A program made the translations under genes and the position numbers. DNA of 64,000 nucleotides from Prevotella sp. GTDB taxonomy: Bacteria > Bacteroidota > Bacteroidia > Bacteroidales > Bacteroidaceae. The DNA is taken from contig SUYH01000008.1 of NCBI GenBank assembly GCA_015060535.1, forward strand, positions 62,001 to 126,000. The letters run 5' to 3'. The notes beneath the pieces are model-generated. The model was given only the letters and a program-made list of their open reading frames with translations. It had not been told where the DNA came from and searched no databases. Positions within the stretch are counted from its first letter, which is position 1, and each line of letters starts with the position of its first letter. Positions 40,454 through 49,506 of the stretch are shown here, piece by piece.

Positions 40454-41566
40454 ATGACAAAAACCAATCTTTTCATGTGGGCATGCGCGCTTGGTGTCGC
40501 AGCATTATCATCATGCGGTATAGAAGAGCCCAAAATGACGGAATCATCGTTTGAGACGATGACAGTGAAGAAATCAGACATTGAACTGCCCTACCGGTTT
40601 AGTGCCAGAATGAAAGGCCAGAACGACGTGACGGTAACGCCACAGGTGAGCGGCCAGCTCATGAAAATCTGCGTGACGGAAGGTGAGCAGGTGAAGAAGG
40701 GTCAGACGCTCTTCATCATCGACTCGCGCAACGCCCAGCTGGAGCTGGAGGCTGCCCAGGCTAACCTGCAGGCTGCGCTGGCTCAGGAGAATTCGGCCAA
40801 GCTGGAGTATGAGTCGAACAAGAACCTGTTTGAGAAGAAGATTGTGAGCAGCTACATGCTGAACAATTCGGAGAACTCGTACAAGCAGGCACAGGCTGCT
40901 GTGGCTCAGGCTCGTGCATCGGTGAACCGTGCGAAGGTGAACCTGGGCTTCTGTACCATCACGGCCCCCGTGTCGGGTGTCATCGGCGGCATTCCTGTCC
41001 GCACTGGCGATCAGGTGTCCCCCCTGACAGAGCTGACCATGGTGAGCGGCAACACGGCCATGTACGCCGAGATCTCAGTGACCGAGTCTATTATCGAGGA
41101 TATGGTGAAAGAGGGCGTGAAGGCAAGCGAGGTAGAGAAATATATCGCCAAACTGCCCGAGGCTACGTTTGTAATGAAGAACGGTACGGAATATTCCCAC
41201 AAGGGCCGTGTGGTCAGCTTTACAGGTGTGGTCAACGATGCTACAGGCTCGCTGACCGTCAAGGTGACGTTCCCCAATCCTGAAGGTCATCTGTACTCGG
41301 GCATCCAGGGCACGGTGGTGATGAACTTCGCCGAGAAAGATGTGATCATCGTTCCGCAGTATGCAGTAGTGCGCCTGCAGGATAAGGCTCAGGTGTATAA
41401 GGTGCAGGCCGATAGCACCGCTACCGCCATCGAGGTGACGACGGCAGACACAGGTAATGGTAAGGACTTCATCGTTCTTAGCGGTCTGAACGTTGGCGAC
41501 CAGATTGTGACCACGGGTGCCAATAACGTGACGGAGGGACAGAAGGTACTGTTTAATGAGAAATGA
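40454..41566 (+). CDS. RND efflux periplasmic adaptor lipoprotein (AcrA/MexA type)
   Basis: A 370-residue membrane-fusion protein with a lipoprotein signal ending LSSC. VTVTPQVSGQLMKICVTEGE then QVKKGQTLF is the first lipoyl half and GFCTITAPVSGVIGGIPVRT the second. A helical hairpin of about 80 residues lies between (AQANLQAALAQENSAKLEYE). The C-terminal beta-barrel and membrane-proximal parts are complete. It links the RND pump to the outer-membrane channel. It is the first of three pump genes and is probably controlled by the AraC-type operator at 40313-40344. Confidence 0.92.
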   Translation: MTKTNLFMWACALGVAALSSCGIEEPKMTESSFETMTVKKSDIELPYRFSARMKGQNDVTVTPQVSGQLMKICVTEGEQVKKGQTLFIIDSRNAQLELEAAQANLQAALAQENSAKLEYESNKNLFEKKIVSSYMLNNSENSYKQAQAAVAQARASVNRAKVNLGFCTITAPVSGVIGGIPVRTGDQVSPLTELTMVSGNTAMYAEISVTESIIEDMVKEGVKASEVEKYIAKLPEATFVMKNGTEYSHKGRVVSFTGVVNDATGSLTVKVTFPNPEGHLYSGIQGTVVMNFAEKDVIIVPQYAVVRLQDKAQVYKVQADSTATAIEVTTADTGNGKDFIVLSGLNVGDQIVTTGANNVTEGQKVLFNEK

Positions 41567-41684
41567 GTAATTAGTAATGAGTAATTATGATTACCGGACA
41601 GGCCGCCAAGAAGTGCATTCATAGAAGCAAATGTAGCGATAGAACTAATCATAATTACTAATTACTCATTACTAATTACTAATT
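41563..41684. repeat. Inverted repeat between the adaptor and pump genes
   Basis: The left arm (41563-41593, ATGAGTAATTAGTAATGAGT and on) pairs with the right arm (41646-41684) over about 28 bases, with a 7-base bulge. The arms are built from a GTAATTA/TAATTAC unit and include the adaptor stop codon. The loop is about 52 bases. It may reduce or process the downstream message, or be a mobile AT-rich palindrome. Confidence 0.75.
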
Positions 41685-41693
41685 TGAAAGACA

Positions 41694-44600
41694 ATGAAGA
41701 ACAATATATTTATCAATAAATACGTGATGGCATGTGCCATCTCGATAGTCATCGCACTGGTGGGCTACATCTCGATGAGTACGCTGCCAGTAGAACAATA
41801 TCCGGACATTGCGCCGCCTACGGTTTCGGTCACCACCAGCTATACTGGTGCCGATGAGAAGACGGTCATGACATCAGTCATCCAGCCTCTCGAAGAAGCC
41901 ATCAACGGTGTGAACGACATGACCTATATAACCTCTAAGGCCTCGTCTAATGGTGAGGTGGAAATTAATGTCTACTTCAAGCAGGGCACCGACCCCGACA
42001 TGGCTACGGTTAACGTGCAGAACCGCGTAACCCGTGCTCAGGCCCTGCTGCCTGCCGACGTGAACAAGGTCGGTGTGAAGGTGGAGAAGCGCCAGAACAA
42101 CATCTTGCAGATCTTCGCCGTGAGGAGTTCCGACGGCAAATATGACGAGGACTTTGTGTCGAACTATGTTGACATCAACATCAAACCGCGCCTGATGCGT
42201 ATCACCGGTGTAGGTAACGTACAGAGCTTCGGTAACACCTACGCCCTGCGTATCTGGCTGAAGCCCGATGTGATGGCTCAGTACGGACTGACACCTAACG
42301 ACATCTTCGCTGCTATCGGCGGACAGAGCTTTGTCTCAGCAGTCGGTACGTTGGGCGAGCAGTCGGGCAACTCCTACCAGTATTCTATGCAGTACAAGGG
42401 TACGCTGAAGACCATTGAGGAGTTCAACGACATCGTGCTGCGCACTAATGGTGGTGGCATGCTGCACCTGAATGACGTGGCCAAAGTAGAGATTGGTGCC
42501 ATGAGCTATAACTTCTCCTCGAACATCATGGACAAGCCGGGTTCCATGAACTTGGTATTCGCGGCACCGGGTGCCAACGCCACGGAGGTGAATGCCCGCA
42601 TCAACCAGACATTTGAAGAGTTGAAGAAGACGATGCCTGCTGGACTGGAGTTCGTGACACTAATGACCAGCGACGACTTCTTGTTCGCTGCCATCCACAA
42701 TGTGGTGGAGACGCTTGTCATCGCCATCATCCTCGTGGTGCTCGTGGTGTTCTTCTTCCTACAGAACTTCAAGGCCACCATCATCCCTTCTATCTCAATT
42801 ATCGTGTCGCTGTTAGGCACATTCGCCATCGTTTCGGTATCAGGATTCTCGCTCAACATCCTGACACTGTTCGCTCTTGTGCTGGCTATCGGTACGGTGG
42901 TGGACGATGCCATCGTGGTGGTGGAAGCCGTCATGGCGAAGATGGAGAACGGCATCAGCGATGCCCGCGAAGCCACCCGTCAGGCTATGAACGAAGTGTC
43001 GGTGGCCGTCGTATCATGTACCTTGGTATTCATGGCAGTGTTCATCCCTGTGATGTTTATGCCGGGCACGTCGGGCACGTTCTTCACTCAGTTCGGTGTC
43101 ACCATTGCCTCGTCTGTCGGTCTGTCGTGTATCTCAGCATTGACGCTCTGTCCTGCCCTCTGTGCCATCATGATGCGCGTCACGGAAGGCAAGAAGGAAG
43201 GCAAGGGCCTGACCTACTATACCAAGAAAGCCTATGAGGTCAGCTACAATGCCATATACAATAAGTATAGCGCAGCCGTGCAGAAGTTCATCAAGCGCCC
43301 CATTCTGTCATGGGGGCTGCTGGCCCTGGCTGCTGTGCTGTTGGTGTTCTTCATGAAGAGTCTGCCTTCAGGTCTCGTGCCACAGGAGGACCAGGGCGTA
43401 TTCCTGGTTGAGGTACAGGCTCCTGAGGGTACCACGCTACAGCAGACCCGTGAGATGGTGAAACAGGTGGAGGCTAAGGTGAAGAAGATTCCCGAACTGG
43501 AGAGTTACGCTGTAGCCTGTGGTTATGGCATGATAACGGGTGCCGGTTCAAACTATGCTACAATGGTAGTTCGCCTGAAGAACTGGGACGAGCGTCCTGG
43601 CATGGAGCATTTCCTAACCCTTGTGTGGTACCGTTTCTATTTTGATTGTCAAGACCTTAAGAACTTGGTGGTGATTCCTTTTGAGTTGCCTCAGATTCCC
43701 GGTTATGGAACGAGTAACGATATTATGCTGGCCGTACAGGACCCCACCGATGGTAACCTGTCGGAATTTGCCAAGCAGACAGAGCATTTCTTAGCCAAGC
43801 TGTCAGAGCGTCCGGAGATTAGTTCTGCCGTATCAACCTACTCAGAACGTTTCCCGAAGTATCAGGTAGATGTCGATCCAGCCCAGTGCGATCGTGCCGG
43901 TGTGACGCCTGAAGCCGTGCTCAATACACTTGGCTCCTTCTGTGGCGGTGCCTATATTGGAAACTTCAACCAATTTGGTAAAGTCTATCGCATCATGGCC
44001 GCCGCCTCACCAGAGTACCGTCTCGACCCACAGTCGCTGCAGAACATTTTCATGCAGGTGAAGGATGGAAAGATGGCTCCTATCTCCGAGTTCGTCTCAT
44101 TGAAAGAGATTGTAGGTCCTTCGAATATTGAGCACTTCAATCTGTTCCAGGCCATCACCTGTATCGTGAAGCCTGGTAGTGGTTACACTGAGGGTGATGC
44201 TCACAAAGCCATAGCTGAGGTATTCGAGAAAGAGATGCCATCAACGGCAGCCTTCGAATATAGCGGTATGTCGCGTGAGGTAGAAGAGACTGCCGGCTCC
44301 AATGCAACGGCACTTATCTACGTCATCTGCGCCATCCTGATTTACCTCATCCTGGCTTCACTCTACAACTCTTGGTTTACCCCGTGGGCCGTGCTGTTCA
44401 GCGTACCGTTCGGTCTGATGGGTGCCTTCGTGTTCGCCTACCTTGGCTATACTCAGGGCATACCCGGCATGGACAATAACATCTACCTGCAGACAGGTGT
44501 CATCATGCTGATAGGTCTGTTGGCTAAGACGGCCATCCTGATTACCGAGTTCGCCACTGAGCGCCGCGCCCAGGGCATGAGCATCCGCGATGCCGCTTTC

Positions 44601-44846
44601 GAAGCATGTAAGGAGCGTCTGCGCCCCATCCTGATGACGGTGGCCACGATGATTATCGGTATGATTCCCCTTGTGATTACGGGTGGTGCCGGTGCCAATG
44701 GTAACCGTGCCCTCGCCCTTGGCGTGATTGGCGGTATGAGCATCGGTACCGTAGCCCTGCTCTTCGTCGTACCTGCCTTCTTCATCGTGTTCCAGAAGCT
44801 GCACGAGAAGTTCCAAGGGGCTCCGAAAGTGAAGAGTGAGGAGTGA
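41694..44846 (+). CDS. RND multidrug efflux pump (HAE1/AcrB type)
   Basis: A 1050-residue inner-membrane transporter of normal family length. The start MKNNIFINKYVMACAISIVI and STLPVEQYPDIAPPTVSVTT is the classical AcrB beginning. TM4 holds the proton-relay pair in GTVVDDAIVVVEAVMAKMEN. Two periplasmic loops and a second six-TM set follow (ALIYVICAILIYLILASLYN). It exports drugs, bile salts or other amphiphiles by proton exchange. The inverted repeat at 41563-41684 separates it from its adaptor gene, and the channel gene follows 49 bases later. Confidence 0.95.
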   Translation: MKNNIFINKYVMACAISIVIALVGYISMSTLPVEQYPDIAPPTVSVTTSYTGADEKTVMTSVIQPLEEAINGVNDMTYITSKASSNGEVEINVYFKQGTDPDMATVNVQNRVTRAQALLPADVNKVGVKVEKRQNNILQIFAVRSSDGKYDEDFVSNYVDINIKPRLMRITGVGNVQSFGNTYALRIWLKPDVMAQYGLTPNDIFAAIGGQSFVSAVGTLGEQSGNSYQYSMQYKGTLKTIEEFNDIVLRTNGGGMLHLNDVAKVEIGAMSYNFSSNIMDKPGSMNLVFAAPGANATEVNARINQTFEELKKTMPAGLEFVTLMTSDDFLFAAIHNVVETLVIAIILVVLVVFFFLQNFKATIIPSISIIVSLLGTFAIVSVSGFSLNILTLFALVLAIGTVVDDAIVVVEAVMAKMENGISDAREATRQAMNEVSVAVVSCTLVFMAVFIPVMFMPGTSGTFFTQFGVTIASSVGLSCISALTLCPALCAIMMRVTEGKKEGKGLTYYTKKAYEVSYNAIYNKYSAAVQKFIKRPILSWGLLALAAVLLVFFMKSLPSGLVPQEDQGVFLVEVQAPEGTTLQQTREMVKQVEAKVKKIPELESYAVACGYGMITGAGSNYATMVVRLKNWDERPGMEHFLTLVWYRFYFDCQDLKNLVVIPFELPQIPGYGTSNDIMLAVQDPTDGNLSEFAKQTEHFLAKLSERPEISSAVSTYSERFPKYQVDVDPAQCDRAGVTPEAVLNTLGSFCGGAYIGNFNQFGKVYRIMAAASPEYRLDPQSLQNIFMQVKDGKMAPISEFVSLKEIVGPSNIEHFNLFQAITCIVKPGSGYTEGDAHKAIAEVFEKEMPSTAAFEYSGMSREVEETAGSNATALIYVICAILIYLILASLYNSWFTPWAVLFSVPFGLMGAFVFAYLGYTQGIPGMDNNIYLQTGVIMLIGLLAKTAILITEFATERRAQGMSIRDAAFEACKERLRPILMTVATMIIGMIPLVITGGAGANGNRALALGVIGGMSIGTVALLFVVPAFFIVFQKLHEKFQGAPKVKSEE

Positions 44847-44895
44847 GGAGTGTCGGAATATCGAAATAACGGAATATCGAAACATCGAAATAATT

Positions 44896-46317
44896 ATGAA
44901 AATCAAGAATATCATCACCGTCGCAGCCGTGAGCCTGATGCTCACGGGCTGCGGCATTTATAATAAGTACGAGCAGAAAACGCCGACACCTGCTGATGCC
45001 TTTGGCGCCAGTCAGGATGTGAAACAGGCCAGCGGCGAACAGTCGATGGCCCAGATGTCGTGGCGTGAGTTCTTTACCGACCCGCAGTTGCAGCAGCTCA
45101 TCGAACAGGTGCTGGCCAACAATACCGACCTGAACTCAGCACGTATTGCCGTGGAGAAGAGCCAGGCCGCGTTGACGGCTGCCAAGATGGCTTATCTGCC
45201 AGCACTCCAGCTGGCACCGCAGGGCACGCTGTCGAGTTGGGATAAGGGCGCCTTCTCGAAAACCTACGACCTGCCACTACAGTTGTCGATGGACATTGAC
45301 GTGTTCGGTTCCATCACCAACAAGAAGCGCGCTGCCAAGGCCGTGCTACTGCAGGCTCAAATGCAGCAGGAAGCTACGCGCGCCAACCTCATCTCGGTCA
45401 CCGCACAGCAGTATTTCTTGTTGCAGGTGCTGGACCGTCAGCTGGAAATCCTGATGCAGACTGATAGCATCTGGAACAAGTCGCTGGAGACGGAGCAGGC
45501 GCTCTGGGAGAACGGTAAGGCCTATAGCACCGCCGTTAACCAGATGGAGGCTTCGTATCTGAGTGTGAAGACGCAGATCGTGGATGTGCGTCGTAATATC
45601 CGCTCTATCGAGAATGCCATCTGCCAGTTGCTGGCTGCCACCCCGCAGCATATCAACCGCCAGAAGTGGGGCAGCTCGGTATTGCACCATGCTGAGGCTC
45701 AGGGCGATGCAGAGCAGAAGATGTTTGATACCAAGTATCTGCATATCGGCGTGCCTGCCATGATGCTGGAGAACCGTCCTGACATTCGTATGGCTAACCA
45801 TGCGATGGAGGAGGCTTTTTACAATACGGCAGCAGCCCGCTCGGCATTCTATCCCAGCATCACGCTCAGCGGTGCGGCAGGATGGACCAATAATGCCGGT
45901 GTCGCCATTGTCGATCCGGGTAAGCTGCTGGTGAACTTCATCGGTCAGTTGACTCAGCCTATCTTTGCGCGTGGCAAACTGATTGCCAACAAGAAGATAG
46001 CCAAGCTCACCGAGGAGGATCTGCAGAAGAAATATGTGCAGACGGTCATTAACGCCGGCAACCAGGTGAACGAGGCCATGGCTGACTGTATGGCTGCCCG
46101 CGAGAAACATAGCTACTACCAGCGCCAGGTGGATGTGCTCCGCGAGGCGTACACCGGTACTCACGAGCTGATGGACAATGGTAAAGCGAGCTACATCGAA
46201 GTGTTGAGGGCTCAGGAGTCGCTGCTTGACGCCCAGCTTGCTCAGGCCATGAATATGTATGATGCCGCCAACGCGGTCATCGCTCTCTACATCGCTCTTG
46301 GTGGGGGTGGGGAGTAA
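44896..46317 (+). CDS. RND efflux outer-membrane channel lipoprotein (OprM type)
   Basis: A 473-residue channel with a lipoprotein signal (MKIKNIITVAAVSLMLTGCG). The ATG at 44896 is better than the upstream in-frame codon at 44836, which would place ten charged residues before the signal. Two TolC-like repeats are clear (WREFFTDPQLQQLIEQVLAN, and QPIFARGKLIANKKIAKLTE). The upstream 45 bases contain copies of GGAATATCGAAA. It completes the tripartite pump. A set of hairpins follows (46319-46411). Confidence 0.92.
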   Translation: MKIKNIITVAAVSLMLTGCGIYNKYEQKTPTPADAFGASQDVKQASGEQSMAQMSWREFFTDPQLQQLIEQVLANNTDLNSARIAVEKSQAALTAAKMAYLPALQLAPQGTLSSWDKGAFSKTYDLPLQLSMDIDVFGSITNKKRAAKAVLLQAQMQQEATRANLISVTAQQYFLLQVLDRQLEILMQTDSIWNKSLETEQALWENGKAYSTAVNQMEASYLSVKTQIVDVRRNIRSIENAICQLLAATPQHINRQKWGSSVLHHAEAQGDAEQKMFDTKYLHIGVPAMMLENRPDIRMANHAMEEAFYNTAAARSAFYPSITLSGAAGWTNNAGVAIVDPGKLLVNFIGQLTQPIFARGKLIANKKIAKLTEEDLQKKYVQTVINAGNQVNEAMADCMAAREKHSYYQRQVDVLREAYTGTHELMDNGKASYIEVLRAQESLLDAQLAQAMNMYDAANAVIALYIALGGGGE

Positions 46318-46318
46318 T

Positions 46319-46411
46319 AAAAGCAAATTCAGTGAATTTACATTGTAAATTCACTGAATTTAATCACCAAATCAACTGAATTTGCTCGTTAAATCAACTG
46401 AATTTGCTTTT
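46319..46411. terminator. Two-way terminator region with alternative hairpins
   Basis: AAATTCAGTGAATTTACA (46325-46342) pairs perfectly with 46344-46361. Outside it, AAAAGCAAATTCAGT (46319-46333) can pair with ACTGAATTTGCTTTT (46397-46411), ending in T residues. Two copies of AAATCAACTGAATTTGCT follow each other. It lies between convergent genes and can serve both. Confidence 0.78.
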
Positions 46412-46421
46412 TTCTATTAAG

Positions 46422-47729
46422 CTACTTCACCAGCAACTTCTTGCCGTTATGAATATAGATGCCCTTGGCGGTAGGCTGACCCGTCAGTCGGCGTCCGTCA
46501 AGCGTGTACCATGCTGCATCTGTGGTTAATGGTTCACGATTAATGGTGCTGATGCCGCTGGTCGTCAGGAAGTTCTTGAGCTCCGCAATAGCGGGCATTG
46601 CTTTTCCAGCAGGATAATTATACGTAATCCCATCTTTACCGTTCACCTTCTCGTCATCATTGAACAGGCTGGCATTGTACCATCCGTCACTTACACGTTT
46701 AGTTGCCCAGTTAAGACCGTTCTCGCACGCTTCCATCCACCACCAGTAGAGACCTTTTACCTTGGGGTGATTGTTCAGAAGCTCAATAAGAGCTTTAGTG
46801 AAGGCTTGCTGTCCGGTAGGCGTGATAGGATAAGTGGCTGAAAGGTCTGCTCCATCATCTCCTAATTTTCTCTGCCAGGCATAAAAATAGCCCGTTTCTA
46901 CAATCATGATATCTTTGTCGTATTTGGCTACGGTAGTTAAGGCCGTTTCGAGTTTATTTAACGTGCCATGATCGTAGGGATAGTAGGAGAGCCCTATGAC
47001 GTCATAGTCTATACCGTTGTTCTTCATACGGTCGAGGTAGTCGGTCAGCACGTTGGGTTTAGCCACGCGCTCGCTGTGCAGAATAATCTTTGCATCAGGA
47101 CACTCCTCGCGGCAGGCAAGAGCTGCCTTCTTCAAAAGATTAAAGAAACGTGTCCAGTTAGAAGTGCTGCTGTTGGTATAGCAGCGGTTCTTATTATTAC
47201 CTTCACCGCCAGCTTCGGCCTCTGTGCCCCAAAGCATTCCATAGGAGATCTCATTGCCGGTTTGAATGAAGTCAGGGGTAACACCTGCCGTCTTCAATTG
47301 AGCCAGACAATCCTTGGTATATTCATAGACCTTATCAGCCAGTTGGGTATCATTGAGAGATTTCCATGCGTCTGGAGTCCATTGCTTACCTGGATCAGCC
47401 CATGTGTCGCTATAATGGAAGTCAAGCATGAAGCTGAAGCCAGCATCCTTGATGCGTTTTCCCAGAGCTTTCACATATTCAAGGTCTTGGCATACGGCGA
47501 TATCGCCACCTTTAGTGGGGTCGACAAATAGGCGGACGCGCATGGAATTCAAACCTTGTTCTTTCAGGAATGTCAGCATGTCGGTAATGCTGTTGCCGTC
47601 GAGATCGTAGTATTTGGCACCATTGGTTTCGTATTTCGTTAGTAACGAGATATCGCCTCCCACATATTTCTGGGCAGAGATATGGAGGGTAAGGAAACTA
47701 AGGAGTGCAAGGAGTATAGTTTTCTTCAT
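46422..47729 (-). CDS. Secreted endo-1,4-beta-galactanase (GH53)
   Basis: A 435-residue enzyme with a signal peptide (MKKTILLALLSFLTLHISAQ). It hydrolyses beta-1,4-galactan side chains of pectin. Family marks are GGDISLLTKYETNGAKYYD, LGKRIKDAGFSFMLDFHYSD, the acid/base Glu in FIQTGNEISYGMLWG (about residue 160) and the nucleophile Glu in IMIVETGYFYAW. The C-terminal 45 residues (AWYTLDGRRLTGQPTAKGIY then IHNGKKLLVK) are the sorting-type tail often seen on secreted Prevotella proteins. It points to a diet containing plant pectin. A small gene precedes it 22 bases upstream. Confidence 0.92.
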   Translation of the reverse strand: MKKTILLALLSFLTLHISAQKYVGGDISLLTKYETNGAKYYDLDGNSITDMLTFLKEQGLNSMRVRLFVDPTKGGDIAVCQDLEYVKALGKRIKDAGFSFMLDFHYSDTWADPGKQWTPDAWKSLNDTQLADKVYEYTKDCLAQLKTAGVTPDFIQTGNEISYGMLWGTEAEAGGEGNNKNRCYTNSSTSNWTRFFNLLKKAALACREECPDAKIILHSERVAKPNVLTDYLDRMKNNGIDYDVIGLSYYPYDHGTLNKLETALTTVAKYDKDIMIVETGYFYAWQRKLGDDGADLSATYPITPTGQQAFTKALIELLNNHPKVKGLYWWWMEACENGLNWATKRVSDGWYNASLFNDDEKVNGKDGITYNYPAGKAMPAIAELKNFLTTSGISTINREPLTTDAAWYTLDGRRLTGQPTAKGIYIHNGKKLLVK

Positions 47730-47751
47730 ATCGTTAGTAGTTTGGTTGTTG

Positions 47752-47949
47752 TTACTTCTTATGCCGGTTGGCGCGCTGCTCGCGGTATTTGGCCTTCTGA
47801 CGGGCCGAGCCGGAGCCGTGGGCACCGGTGATGTACTTCTTTTTCTTGGCCTTGGTCTTGACCTTATCCTCCTGCGGACGAGGTCCCCCGCCCCGTCCGA
47901 AGGAGATGCCATTCTCCAGAATTTGCTGGAAATCGTCTTCTTTGCTCAT
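47752..47949 (-). CDS. Small basic protein of unknown function
   Basis: A 65-residue protein that starts acidic (MSKEDDFQQILENGISFG) and becomes very basic (RPQEDKVKTKAKKKKYITGA then HGSGSARQKAKYREQRANRH). It has no TM segment. The mixed composition suggests nucleic acid or ribosome binding. The reading frame is well formed and lies between the AICAR formyltransferase and GH53 genes on the same strand. I do not recognise a family. Confidence 0.55.
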   Translation of the reverse strand: MSKEDDFQQILENGISFGRGGGPRPQEDKVKTKAKKKKYITGAHGSGSARQKAKYREQRANRHKK

Positions 47950-47966
47950 AGTTTTTTTTAATAATA

Positions 47967-48008
47967 ACTAGTATTTCTAGTATGACTAGTATGACTAGTA
48001 GTACTAGA
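47967..48008. repeat. Short tandem repeat (ACTAGTATG units)
   Basis: The units ACTAGTATTT, CTAGTATG, ACTAGTATG, ACTAGTAGT and ACTAGA lie end to end between two minus-strand genes. Each unit includes the palindrome ACTAGT or CTAG. It may be a variable spacer. Confidence 0.7.
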
Positions 48009-48009
48009 T

Positions 48010-49197
48010 TTAATGATGGAACAAACGTACTCCAGTGAAGGCCATAGCAATGCCGTATTTGTCGCAGGTCATGATGACATGGTCGTCGCGAACGGAGCCG
48101 CCAGCCTGGGCGATATACTGCACACCGCTCTTGTGGGCACGCTCGATGTTGTCGCCGAAGGGGAAGAAGGCATCAGAGCCAAGCGCTACTCGCGTGTTCT
48201 GGGCAATCCACTCTTTCTTCTCCTGCAGGGTGAGCACCTCAGGCTGACGGGTGAAGAACTGCTGCCAGGCACCATCGCGCAGCACGTCGTCGTGCTCATC
48301 CTCAGAGATGTATACATCGATAGTGTTGTCGCGGTCGGCACGACGGATACCCTCCTTGAAGGGCAGAGCCATCACCTTAGGATGCTGGCGCAGCCACCAG
48401 ATGTCGGCCTTGTTGCCAGCCAAGCGGGTACAGTGGATGCGGCTCTGCTGGCCGGCACCGATGCCGATAGCCTGACCGTCCTTGACGTAGCAGACGCTGT
48501 TCGACTGGGTGTACTTCAGGGTGATGAGGGCGATGATGAGGTCGCGCTTGGCATCAGCCGGGAAGGTCTTGTTCTGAGTGGGGATATTCTCGAAGAGGGC
48601 GGGATCGTCGAGACGGATCTCGTTGCGGCCCTGTTCGAAAGTGACGCCAAAGCACTGCTTGGTCTCAATGGGAGCAGGCTTGTAGGCGGGGTCAATCTTG
48701 ATGACGTTATAGGTGCCCTTGCGCTTGTCCTTCAGGATCTCGATAGCCTCTGGCGTATAGTCGGGGGCAATCACACCGTCGCTTACCTCACGCTTCAGGA
48801 TGAGAGCGGTGGTGGCATCGCACGTGTCGGAGAGGGCTACGAAGTCGCCATAGCTCGACATGCGGTCAGCACCACGGGCACGAGCATAGGCGCAGGCAAT
48901 AGGACTCTCGTCCAGTCCCTTGATGTCGTCGACGAAGTAGATTTTCTTCAGTGTGTCCGTGAGAGGCAGACCGACGGCAGCACCGGCGGGCGATACGTGT
49001 TTGAACGAGGCTGCTGCAGCCAGACCGGTGGCCAGCTTCAGCTCTTTCACCAACTGCCACGCATTCAGTGCGTCGAGGAAGTTGATGTAGCCGGGACGGC
49101 CATTGATGACTTCGATGGGTAAATTACCCTCCTGCATGAAGATGCGCGAGGGTTTCTGGTTCGGATTGCATCCGTACTTGAGTGCTAATTCTTTCAT
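48010..49197 (-). CDS. AICAR formyltransferase, stand-alone PurH C-terminal domain
   Basis: A 395-residue cytoplasmic enzyme that uses 10-formyl-tetrahydrofolate to formylate AICAR in purine synthesis. LALKYGCNPNQKPSRIF is the start of the AICARFT domain, and FKHVSPAGAAVG, GIGAGQQSRIHCTRLAG and GSDAFFPFGDNI carry family catalytic residues (Lys-His pair). The N-terminal IMP cyclohydrolase domain of bifunctional PurH (about 520 residues) is missing. I chose 49197 (MKELALKYG); the longer frame begins with unrelated residues. A divergent promoter lies at 49227-49255. Confidence 0.9.
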   Translation of the reverse strand: MKELALKYGCNPNQKPSRIFMQEGNLPIEVINGRPGYINFLDALNAWQLVKELKLATGLAAAASFKHVSPAGAAVGLPLTDTLKKIYFVDDIKGLDESPIACAYARARGADRMSSYGDFVALSDTCDATTALILKREVSDGVIAPDYTPEAIEILKDKRKGTYNVIKIDPAYKPAPIETKQCFGVTFEQGRNEIRLDDPALFENIPTQNKTFPADAKRDLIIALITLKYTQSNSVCYVKDGQAIGIGAGQQSRIHCTRLAGNKADIWWLRQHPKVMALPFKEGIRRADRDNTIDVYISEDEHDDVLRDGAWQQFFTRQPEVLTLQEKKEWIAQNTRVALGSDAFFPFGDNIERAHKSGVQYIAQAGGSVRDDHVIMTCDKYGIAMAFTGVRLFHH

Positions 49198-49226
49198 TAT
49201 TATTATATTATTTCTTGTTTTGCTTG

Positions 49227-49255
49227 CAAAGGTAAGAAAAAAAATCGTAACTTTG
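49227..49255. promoter_or_regulatory. Divergent promoters (AICARFT and small gene)
   Basis: On the minus strand TACCTTTG (49227-49234) serves the AICARFT gene; on the plus strand TAACTTTG (49248-49255) serves the 70-residue gene, with TTG at 49224-49226. The two promoters overlap. Confidence 0.7.
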
Positions 49256-49263
49256 CACACGTT

Positions 49264-49476
49264 ATGGAGAAAAAGAGACAAGCGCTCCGCAAACTGATGG
49301 AGGCGGTAGAACATGAGTTGTTGAAGAAACCCAACCGCAAGATGCTTGACCGCCTCTCGTTATTGGCTGGTTTCCAAGACTGGGACTCATTCCAGGAAAC
49401 CCTGCATGGTGACTTGGGGGGTGAGACCATCTATGGTGGCCATCATCCAAACAAAAAAGAGACACCCAATCAGTGA
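49264..49476 (+). CDS. Small conserved-type protein of unknown function
   Basis: A 70-residue soluble protein, MEKKRQALRKLMEAVEHELL then KKPNRKMLDRLSLLAGFQDW. A good promoter and a strong terminator enclose it as a single-gene unit. It is mainly helical by sequence and ends in a flexible polar tail (GGHHPNKKETPNQ). I do not recognise the family. The stop codon lies in the loop of the terminator. Confidence 0.65.
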   Translation: MEKKRQALRKLMEAVEHELLKKPNRKMLDRLSLLAGFQDWDSFQETLHGDLGGETIYGGHHPNKKETPNQ

Positions 49477-49489
49477 GTGTCTCTTTTTT
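49453..49489. terminator. Two-way intrinsic terminator
   Basis: AAAAAAGAGACAC (49453-49465) pairs perfectly with GTGTCTCTTTTTT (49477-49489). The A and T runs on both sides allow use in both directions (small gene and rplS). Confidence 0.92.
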
Positions 49490-49506
49490 ATGGTTTTTAC
49501 GAAGGA

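Noticed and set aside
47967..48008. Possible CRISPR-like repeat array
   Set aside because: Units are only 8-10 bases with no spacers and no cas genes in the window.
48013..49122. A 369-codon plus-strand frame
   Set aside because: It lies fully opposite the AICAR formyltransferase gene, which has clear catalytic motifs.
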